From positions 248,001 to 312,000 of the forward strand of contig JACKJC010000005.1 of NCBI GenBank assembly GCA_020638195.1: DNA of 64,000 nucleotides. The letters run 5' to 3'. Shown here in pieces: positions 46,201 to 52,132 of this stretch. Source of the stretch: Methylobacteriaceae bacterium. Its GTDB lineage: Bacteria > Pseudomonadota > Alphaproteobacteria > Rhizobiales > Beijerinckiaceae. The notes beneath the pieces are model-generated. The model had not been told where the DNA came from, ran no database searches, and was given only the letters and a program-made list of their open reading frames with translations. Position numbers and translations under genes: made by a program. The stretch's first letter is position 1. Each line of letters starts with the position of its first letter.

Positions 46201-46274
46201 CGGAACACGCGCAAGCGGAGCTGCGCGCGATGGGGATGAATTGGTACGCCGACCGCATGCTCGGCGCGCTCTGA
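43236..46274 (+). CDS. Class III nucleotidyl cyclase fused to STAND ATPase and TPR-like region
   Basis: A 1012-residue signalling protein. Residues 15-190 form a class III cyclase domain: LFTDLVGST (Asp23), MQGDGATIVFG (Asp67), FDLVG (Asp136) and NVAARL (Arg147) are present. The substrate-selecting lysine before GDG appears to be Arg63. A STAND/AAA-type ATPase follows, with Walker A GGAGLGKT (240-247) and Walker B VALIVDDWQWADD (358-370). The C-terminal 500 residues are helical repeats like TPRs. Such proteins are transcriptional or second-messenger sensors. The start MSPHQTSG was preferred; the open frame extends further upstream. Confidence 0.88.
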   Translation: MSPHQTSGQAPGARRRLTILFTDLVGSTSLAREMEAEDFATLLHELREVCRIAAAARGGVIARMQGDGATIVFGHPAPGEDDGRRAVDAALEIHEKVGAMRPEGLPARILPLRMHSGIHAGTALISDGDIEKGVFDLVGDVPNVAARLSQRAAPGKVLASADALGPNAHFFRTGEPADLSGAGFDQPVHVVLGRSEATSRFESTATRGLTPFIGRRELVERLQAFLRDPEATPRAIVVSGGAGLGKTRLIEEVLRSIGPRDPLILRGGCENYLGAETLQPFLQAVRSFIGLKDGLSAEEALALSREALDPWRGEIGPRVDSVRGLVVASPDIRPAEAATRAVDDLAAFIQALARSRRVALIVDDWQWADDATRQLLSALLQSAAPLRVILTSRSRDDEDLVAGASQIELKPFGGAETERAARRWLPQADPFLIARIHEYAGGVPLYIEELCHLASTDNLSHALLSGGRSGWIGALVTSRLQRLPEKQADIVRAAAVAGNFAPYRSLIAACGQMPDEDTLRALAEADFLFADAASGGLRFKHGITRDSVYESIGLTTRRILHRRIADAHASRGAGLDHDDTLEALAYHSFGAGDWERATRFAEQAGDKATLAFALDRARAHYKAALDAMDNLSERGRDIDLHWCLVVNKLGMASIFDPLSLRNDVSLFERAAELARRIGDVDAEARAKYWLGYMCYGFGRFREGVVHARSAAELARKAGDARLIAQVDATLGQILAAAGRYDEALTLIDAAVVTKKRAARPGGGVAIGSAYALSCEASILADRGDFAAADACFSEATALLGGSNHPVANSMRNWRAVSLVWRGAWEEAEALAVENARVAENMRGLLLLAASRAAAGFARWRRTGDAEALQQLRDAIRWMEGRDFKFFVSVQYSWLVEACADVDDITNARRYAAHVLLRARDGERLGEAAVSRALAGLAAKAGRPDDVARWMKRADLSARLRGSRRENALNEALSARLDVRADEPCSARRAEHAQAELRAMGMNWYADRMLGAL

Positions 46275-46280
46275 TCCGCC

Positions 46281-49200
46281 TCAGGCGACCACAGGCTGCG
46301 CGATGCCCATGGCTTGCAGCGCCTTCACGATTTCATCGGCCAGCAACGCATAGCCCTCCGAAGTCGGATGCAATTCGTTGTCCCACAGGATCGTGTAGTC
46401 GGCGTCGTAGCGCGGGTCTCTCGCCAGTATGCCGGTAAGGTCGACATGGCGCGCTTGCGGCGTCGCCGCGGCGACGCGGTTCGCCGCTCCGTTCAGGCGG
46501 TTGATCAGGTCGCGCATGACTTTCCGGTTCTTCGTCAGATCGCTCATGCCGCGCCTTGCGAAGACCGGTCCGAGCCACCTGTTGCCGAGCAGGCCGCGAT
46601 TGTCGGGCACCGGATGGTCGTACGCGTGTATCAGGATCGGCGCATCGGTCGACTGCCGCAGCCTGTCGACGATCGTCGCGAAATAGCCGTGCAATTCGTC
46701 GTCGATGAATCTGGCGACCTCCGTCTCGATCAACGGTTCGTCTTCATTGGCGCCATTGGCTTTCAGCACACGGTAGAGGGGCGTCGCCGCTCGATCCGAC
46801 GTCGGCTGGCACACGTCGTTTCCGCCGCCGCCGAGCAGGATGCAGGCCGGCTTGACCTCGTCGGAGCCCAGATTGTCGAAAAAGCGGGAGACCTGGTCCA
46901 GAGCGGCGGGCGTAGCCATTTCGCGCAGCATTCGCCCGGTCTGCGCGAAGTTCGTGTGGAACCTGTCGACATAGCCGCGATCTCGCAGCGCGGCGCGCAG
47001 GCTTGGAGTGAAATAGATGTCCGTCAGCCATGAATCGCCGATAGCGAGTATCGGCGTGGTCGAGTCCGCCGCGAAGAAATCGAACAAGCTGTCTCTGGCG
47101 GGTTCGGCGACGATCGCCGGCGCGGCGAGGACCGGCCCCTCGAGGGAAATCGTGAGTGGACCGGGTCCCGGGCGCAGCGCCAGCGGCGATTCGACGAGAG
47201 CGCTGAAGAAACCGAGCATCAGAGCGATGGCCGGATCGGCGCCCGGGCAGGCATGCGTCGGATGGCCAGCCGCGCGCCGGTTGCCGCCGAAGGCGTGGTA
47301 GTAATCGCGACTGCCTTCCGCCAGACACTGCTGCGTCGCCGAGACCGCGCCGGCGACGATCACGTCGCCGGGCTTCACGCGAACCTTATGCTCGCCCGCG
47401 CCGAGCGTGTGCGAAACCACGGCCGTCCGCCAGATCAGCTCTGGCACGGCGCGCAGCTGGAACACGGGAATGAAATCGGCTGCGAGCCTGTTGCATGCGT
47501 CGGTGAAGTCGCGCGCCGGCGCGCCTGCAAAGCGCGCCCGCAATTTCCAGAGCACGCCCTCGCGCAGCCATTCGTTGAGAATGCGCCGCAGATTGCCTTC
47601 GACCGTCGGGATGAAGCCCATCATTGCGCCGGCGATCGTCTGGGCGCAGAAGTCGATGTCGTCCTCCCCTTCCTTGGAGTCGAGGACGGCGCGCGCGACC
47701 GGCGCCGTGATGTCGTCGCGGAACTCTCTCAGAAAAGCTTCCATCGAAGCGCGTACGGATTGGCCATGTGCGGCGCCGTATTGCTCGACGCTGTGGCCTG
47801 GATGCGGCTGGAAGATGTAGCGCGACGGCGAGAGGAAATGGCCCGGATAGTTCGCGGGCTGGTCCAGCGTCCAGTCCCAGCGGTAGCCGGAGCGACGGAA
47901 GTGCCCGCCCTTTTCCGACATGCCGAACCATTCTTCGCAGAAATGCGCGAGCAGCGGCTCGACGATCTCGCGGGATTCGACGGTCAGCTCCCAGCGCTTG
48001 GCTTCGTCGTCGCGCGCGTCGGACATTTCCTGCGCGACGAGTTTGTGGATGGCCTCGCGCACCGCGTTGCGCGCATGTTCGAACGCCGTATGCGTGTCGA
48101 TCGCCATGATCGCGTCGTTGCATGCATGCGACCAGCGCTCGTAGGCCTGATCGGGCTGATTGGGATCGAGGCCGAGATAGAGAACTCCGAACGACCTGTT
48201 CATGCGCGGTAGATATCCGGTGATCGTCAGCGTCTCGTTGTCGTTGACGAAGACGTCGCGCACCATGTCGCGGTCGCCGACCAGGATGCCGAACGGCGTG
48301 CGCAGCAATCCGCCGTGGTTCTGCCGAACGGCTGCCCACACCGACGCGCTCGTGAAATCGGCGGCGAAGTCCGGATCCTCGAGAACCGCCTTCCAAGCGT
48401 CGAGCGCGGCCTCCGCGCCATGGACCCGCTCGTACTCGCGCAACTCGGCGATCTTGCGTTCGCCGGCCTCCGCGCTCCAGGTCAGGAGCGGTCTGGCGTC
48501 TTGCGCGGCGGCGCGGGCCTTGAGCAGTTCCAGCGCCTTGATCGAGGGCGCAAGAAGATAGGCGCCCCATTCCAGACGGATGAAGGGCTTCGGCTCGACG
48601 TGCAGCTGGTCCTCGCCATCGAGCGGCATGTGGATGGCCTTGCCGTCGTGCTCGAACCGGAAGAACCGTTTCTTGCCGGGCTCGGCAAGGCCGAGCAGAG
48701 GATCGGAGACGCCTGAATATCCACCGGAACTGTTGCCGCCGGAGATCCAGCTCTGGATCACCTCGAACTGCTCGCCGAGATTGGCGTTGTAGGCCATGAA
48801 GACGAGCCCGCGCTCCTGCGCGTAGCTCGCGGCCTTGCGCGCCGCGTCTTGCTCGTTGCGATCATGCGCTGGCCCATAGGACATGCCGCGCCGCACGATG
48901 CGCGGCGGACGCGCGCCGGCCTCGGGCAGGACGAAGCGTGGGTTGGTGCGCCGAATATGCGCGTGCAACGGGCAGCGCGTTCCCTTCGGATCCTTGTCGA
49001 AGTGGAAGTCGTTGGATAGCGGGTTGGAGCCGAAGACATCGGCCAGCGGCTGTCCGGACTTGGCGTGGTCCGCCGGCCAGCGGCCGAGTATCTTCGCCAT
49101 GAGGTCTTCGCGGCCGAGCGCCGCGCCTTGCGCCGAGACCGCGTTCACCGCATTGTCGATCGCCGTATGGAAGGCCTGCACGTCCTGGCGTAGCTTGCGC

Positions 49201-50930
49201 ACCGCCAAAAAGCTGCCGTCGCGCAGGAGCGTATGCAGCCCCTCCGCCGCGCCGCCATAGAAGTCCGACTTGTCGGCGAGATTGGGGTAGCCGCACAGCA
49301 ATTCGCCAAGGTGGATCTGGTTGGAGTAGCGCCGCCCGGCCTCGGCTTTCGTCAGAACTGGCTCGGAATTGCCTTCCGTGTAACCGAAATGCTCCTCGAC
49401 GACATTGGCGGCGTTGCGCAGCCGATGCATCCATTGCAGCGACAGGGGAATGACGCCCGCATGCGCCGCGACGAGTTTCTTGAGCGCCTCCATCAGCGGC
49501 GCGCGCGCCGTCGGCGTATCCTCGTCCGTGCTCTCGGGCGTCGCGCGGCGGCGCACCTGCACCATCGCATGTACGGCGCCGAGATCGATGCGCGGCGCTT
49601 CGCTGTCGTCATCGATTTCCTGCGCGTAGACGCCCTTGTCCCAGTTTCGCGCGGGCCGGCGCCAGCGCAACGGATGATTGATGCGCACGTCGCCCAGAAT
49701 GCCGGCGCGCATCTCCATGCCCTGCACGAATTCCTCGGGCAGGCCTCTGATCTCGTCGTCGGTCAGGCCGGCGACGCGCAGCCCTTCCACCGAGAAGCCG
49801 ATATTGGTCGCAATCCCGCCGGGCGCGAGAGCGTCCGCGTGGGTCGTCGCCTGCAACGCGCCGAGAAAGGCCGCGACGGCGGCGGCCGACTCGAATTGCA
49901 CCATCAGCAGGCAGCCGTGATCGATGTCGGCGTAGGACGTCAGGATTCCGCCCTGCACATTCGCGGGATCGGCGAGCGGCGGCGTTTCCGGAATCGGGTT
50001 GGGCAATTGGCGGCGCGCGGCGGGCTCGGCCGGAACCCTCTGGATCCAGCGGATGGCTTCGTCGAAGCGCCGCAGAGCGCGCTTGACGCCCAGCTGATAG
50101 GTGGGATTGCCGACCATCGGCACGAATTCCGGCAGAAGTTCGTGCGCGGCGCGCAGCAATATGTCGCCGTCGTCCGTGCCGTACAGATAAATGTCGGACA
50201 GGCGATGGATGCCCGCGAGCACGCGCATGCCATGGCGAAACGCCGGACGTCCCGCGTCCTGGATTTTCATTTCCTGTTCGAAACCGGCGCTGGTCGGGTC
50301 GCCCGGCACGCGCCCGTCGAACTCGAAGATCGAACGCGCCGCGATCTGTTCCGCCGAAGGAATGCGCATGCGCGCCGTCAACAATTCGCCATGGACCGCC
50401 TCGTCGCGGGCATGGACGCGTTCGGCCATCTTCAGGTATCGGATATCGTCGACGGTGACGTTGGGCGTCGCATAGAGGAAGGCCGCTTCGCTCTGCGCCG
50501 ACTTCAGCCACTCGCCCCATTTCTCGTAGCTGTTCTCGTAGCCGAGCACATAGTTTTCGGTATTGCAGAAGACGAGATCGAGAAGCCGCGTCACCTTCTG
50601 CCAGATCACGCGCACATAGGCTTCCCACGAGCCGTCGAAGGTTACCGTCAGCAGAACCTTGTCGTCGCCGTTCTTCTCGTCTTCGAGCACGACAATGCCG
50701 ACCGAGTGAATGCGGCCGACGCGTTCCACCGCGTCCGAGAGAACGCGGAACAATTCGTGCTCGTGCGAATCGGAACGGCCGATGTGCAGGGCGCGCAGCA
50801 CCCGCTTGACGCGCGTCTTGTAGGTCACGGCGTCGAGCGCCGGCACGAAGCCTTTTTTTATCGTCGCCAGCACGCGGAAATCGGAGGTTCCAGAAAGTCC
50901 GCCGGTCTTGATGGTCAAATCGCGGCGCAT
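46281..50930 (-). CDS. DyP-type peroxidase - cytochrome P450 - SGNH hydrolase fusion
   Basis: A 1549-residue three-enzyme chain. Residues about 15-200 are a ferredoxin-like region (RIHSVGIVVLEDE, then LLTVTFDGSWEAYVRVIW). About 320-805 is a DyP peroxidase: NVQGGIL (324-330), GYTEG (516-520) at the GxxDG site, CPLHAHIRRTNPR (653-665) with proximal-type His658, IVRRGMSYG (678-686) and RGLVFMAYNANLGEQFE. About 850-1265 is a P450: an AGAMMGFIPTVEG I-helix (1100-1112) and FGGNRRAAGHPTHACPG (1214-1230) with heme-ligand Cys1228. About 1290-1549 is an SGNH hydrolase: GDSW (Ser1300), GGGND (Asn1371) and DNELHP (His1521). No membrane segment or signal peptide is evident. ATG at 50930 follows GGGGGGACC. 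Confidence 0.9.
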   Translation of the reverse strand: MRRDLTIKTGGLSGTSDFRVLATIKKGFVPALDAVTYKTRVKRVLRALHIGRSDSHEHELFRVLSDAVERVGRIHSVGIVVLEDEKNGDDKVLLTVTFDGSWEAYVRVIWQKVTRLLDLVFCNTENYVLGYENSYEKWGEWLKSAQSEAAFLYATPNVTVDDIRYLKMAERVHARDEAVHGELLTARMRIPSAEQIAARSIFEFDGRVPGDPTSAGFEQEMKIQDAGRPAFRHGMRVLAGIHRLSDIYLYGTDDGDILLRAAHELLPEFVPMVGNPTYQLGVKRALRRFDEAIRWIQRVPAEPAARRQLPNPIPETPPLADPANVQGGILTSYADIDHGCLLMVQFESAAAVAAFLGALQATTHADALAPGGIATNIGFSVEGLRVAGLTDDEIRGLPEEFVQGMEMRAGILGDVRINHPLRWRRPARNWDKGVYAQEIDDDSEAPRIDLGAVHAMVQVRRRATPESTDEDTPTARAPLMEALKKLVAAHAGVIPLSLQWMHRLRNAANVVEEHFGYTEGNSEPVLTKAEAGRRYSNQIHLGELLCGYPNLADKSDFYGGAAEGLHTLLRDGSFLAVRKLRQDVQAFHTAIDNAVNAVSAQGAALGREDLMAKILGRWPADHAKSGQPLADVFGSNPLSNDFHFDKDPKGTRCPLHAHIRRTNPRFVLPEAGARPPRIVRRGMSYGPAHDRNEQDAARKAASYAQERGLVFMAYNANLGEQFEVIQSWISGGNSSGGYSGVSDPLLGLAEPGKKRFFRFEHDGKAIHMPLDGEDQLHVEPKPFIRLEWGAYLLAPSIKALELLKARAAAQDARPLLTWSAEAGERKIAELREYERVHGAEAALDAWKAVLEDPDFAADFTSASVWAAVRQNHGGLLRTPFGILVGDRDMVRDVFVNDNETLTITGYLPRMNRSFGVLYLGLDPNQPDQAYERWSHACNDAIMAIDTHTAFEHARNAVREAIHKLVAQEMSDARDDEAKRWELTVESREIVEPLLAHFCEEWFGMSEKGGHFRRSGYRWDWTLDQPANYPGHFLSPSRYIFQPHPGHSVEQYGAAHGQSVRASMEAFLREFRDDITAPVARAVLDSKEGEDDIDFCAQTIAGAMMGFIPTVEGNLRRILNEWLREGVLWKLRARFAGAPARDFTDACNRLAADFIPVFQLRAVPELIWRTAVVSHTLGAGEHKVRVKPGDVIVAGAVSATQQCLAEGSRDYYHAFGGNRRAAGHPTHACPGADPAIALMLGFFSALVESPLALRPGPGPLTISLEGPVLAAPAIVAEPARDSLFDFFAADSTTPILAIGDSWLTDIYFTPSLRAALRDRGYVDRFHTNFAQTGRMLREMATPAALDQVSRFFDNLGSDEVKPACILLGGGGNDVCQPTSDRAATPLYRVLKANGANEDEPLIETEVARFIDDELHGYFATIVDRLRQSTDAPILIHAYDHPVPDNRGLLGNRWLGPVFARRGMSDLTKNRKVMRDLINRLNGAANRVAAATPQARHVDLTGILARDPRYDADYTILWDNELHPTSEGYALLADEIVKALQAMGIAQPVVA

Positions 50931-51029
50931 GCTGGTCCCCCCGAGACTTGTGTTGGGCGCAGTCGCTTGTGTGTCGATAGCAGCCCGAACTGGCCTGGAA
51001 GATTGTGGCTTGAGACTTATGCGAGCCAG

Positions 51030-51045
51030 TGTGAGGCGCCTCACT
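51030..51045. promoter_or_regulatory. Crp-type binding box upstream of the peroxidase-P450-hydrolase gene
   Basis: TGTGAGGCGCCTCACT matches the Crp consensus TGTGA-N6-TCACA at 9 of 10 defined positions. Its core GTGAGGCGCCTCAC is a perfect 14-bp palindrome. It lies 100 bp upstream of the fusion gene start and directly after the gene for a Crp-family regulator. Confidence 0.65.
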
Positions 51046-51066
51046 GTCTCGCGCCGGCGCGACAGT
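51043..51066 (-). terminator. Hairpin after the Crp-family gene
   Basis: ACTGTC...GACAGT arms with a GCGCC/GGCGC core (a 2-base bulge) form a strong hairpin immediately after the stop codon of the Crp-family gene, and overlap the Crp-type box by three bases. There is no T-run, so it may be a transcript-end or processing structure rather than a full terminator. Confidence 0.35.
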
Positions 51067-51768
51067 TTAGCGCGAGGCCGCCTCTGCGAGCGTGTCGGCG
51101 CGCAGCACCGTGAGGCGTCGGCGCCCTAGCGCGATGACGCCTTCGCGCACCCAGACCTGCAATTGCCGGTTGATCATCTCGCGGGACATGCCGACCCGCT
51201 GGCTGATCTCGCTCTGCGACAGTTCCGCCGAACGGTCGGGCGCGCTCTCGGTCAGGCGAAGCAGGGTTTTGGCGAGCCGACCGCGCAGGTCCATGAACAT
51301 GAGCTCTTCGACCTGTTCGGTCGTGCGGCGCAACCGGCCGGATACGATCTCGAGCAGCTTGATCGCGATCTCCGGCGTCTTCTTGAGGAGCGGTATGAAA
51401 TCGCGGCGTTCGAGCGCGAGCAGGCAACAATCGGTGAGCGCGGTGGCGTCGCCGGTGCGCGACATGCCGTCGAGCAACGCGATTTCACCGAATATGTCGC
51501 CGGCCTCGAACTGGTTGAGCACGGCGCTCTTTCCCTCGCTGGACGATGTCGTAACCAGGACTTCGCCACGCACGACGGCGAACAGGCAATATCCGGGGTC
51601 CCCTTTGGAAAAGATCGTTGCGCCGCGGCGGAATTCCCGCGCCTTCGCATAGGCGGCGATCTGGTCCAGGGCGTCCTTGTCCAGTTCCCGAAACAACTCG
51701 TGCTGCCCGAGGATCGTCGCCTTGTTCAGCACGGGCGAGCGAGGCTCCGGATTGGCGTGAAGGGTCAT
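51067..51768 (-). CDS. Crp/Fnr-family transcriptional regulator
   Basis: A 233-residue Crp-type regulator. Residues about 20-130 form the cyclic-nucleotide-binding beta roll. FGEIALLDGMSRTGDATA (93-110) is the phosphate-binding cassette with Glu95 and Arg104, so a nucleotide ligand is plausible. There are no Fnr-type N-terminal cluster cysteines. The helix-turn-helix LSQSEISQRVGMSREMINRQ (183-202) has Arg196, Glu197 and Arg201 in the positions that read the GTGA half-site in Crp. It lies 136 bp upstream of the fusion gene on the same strand, with a matching box between. Confidence 0.9.
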   Translation of the reverse strand: MTLHANPEPRSPVLNKATILGQHELFRELDKDALDQIAAYAKAREFRRGATIFSKGDPGYCLFAVVRGEVLVTTSSSEGKSAVLNQFEAGDIFGEIALLDGMSRTGDATALTDCCLLALERRDFIPLLKKTPEIAIKLLEIVSGRLRRTTEQVEELMFMDLRGRLAKTLLRLTESAPDRSAELSQSEISQRVGMSREMINRQLQVWVREGVIALGRRRLTVLRADTLAEAASR

Positions 51769-51907
51769 GGCCGATTGTTTTCCATCACGTTTCCGACGCT
51801 TAACGTAACACAGGGGGTGATGGCGCCAAGACATGAACCCCGCATGTCCAATCGGGCGGCGTATCCGCGTCGTCGATCGGGAACGCCTCCGAATTACGCA
51901 ATCGCGA

Positions 51908-51927
51908 TGCATCGGCGGGCAGATGCA
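51908..51927. promoter_or_regulatory. Candidate enhancer-type inverted repeat
   Basis: TGCATC-N8-GATGCA, a perfect 6-8-6 inverted repeat, lies about 155-175 bp upstream of the -24/-12 promoter, where activators such as NtrC usually bind. The half-site only loosely resembles the NtrC TGCACC/GGTGCA pattern, so the assignment is inferred from position. Confidence 0.35.
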
Positions 51928-51961
51928 TGCGATTGATGCATTGCACAAACATCGACTGTTT

Positions 51962-51986
51962 GGCGCCCCTGAATGCTCGGGGCGCC
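51962..51986. other. GC-rich hairpin in the nirB upstream region
   Basis: A perfect 8-bp stem (GGCGCCCC / GGGGCGCC) with a 9-base loop TGAATGCTC. It lies upstream of the promoter, so it is unlikely to act in the nirB leader RNA. It could be a protein site or the end of a divergent transcript. Confidence 0.35.
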
Positions 51987-52080
51987 CAACCGGCAGGCGC
52001 CGACCCATCTGAGCCGAACCCCATCAATGGCGGAAATGATATTTATCAATCTGATACCGAATTAAAAACAATGAGATAAG

Positions 52081-52095
52081 TGGCACGGGGCTTGC
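52081..52095 (+). promoter_or_regulatory. Sigma-54 (-24/-12) promoter of nirB-nirD-nasA
   Basis: TGGCACGGGGCTTGC matches TGGCACG-N4-TTGC exactly. It lies 38 bp upstream of the nirB ATG, so initiation about 12 bp past it would give a short leader with the CGGAG ribosome-binding site. Sigma-54 control fits nitrogen-regulated nitrate assimilation. Confidence 0.85.
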
Positions 52096-52132
52096 GAGAC
52101 GGGAGACCAGCACTCACTCGGAGCCAGACGCG

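Larger units (their letters stand above)
51769..52132. other. Regulatory spacer between the Crp-family gene and nirB
   Basis: A 364-bp divergent spacer without a gene. From left to right it holds three ATGCAT copies (51907, 51923, 51936), a hairpin GGCGCCCC/GGGGCGCC (51962-51986), an inverted repeat TATCA-ATC-TGATA (52044-52056), a sigma-54 promoter (52081-52095) and the nirB ribosome-binding site (CGGAG). Confidence 0.6.

Noticed and set aside
46281..50930. The fusion as two or three genes joined by a missed stop or assembly error
   Set aside because: The linkers between domains (about 806-850 and 1265-1290) are in frame, with the same codon style and no internal stop or plausible start with a ribosome-binding site. 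An assembly artefact cannot be excluded without reads.
50931..51044. Upstream extension of the fusion protein by 38 residues
   Set aside because: It would run through the Crp-type box and hairpin. The ATG at 50930 has a purine-rich GGGGGGACC site, and the protein begins sensibly there.
52044..52056. Fnr-type site upstream of nirB
   Set aside because: TATCA-ATC-TGATA has the wrong half-site and spacer compared with TTGAT-N4-ATCAA.
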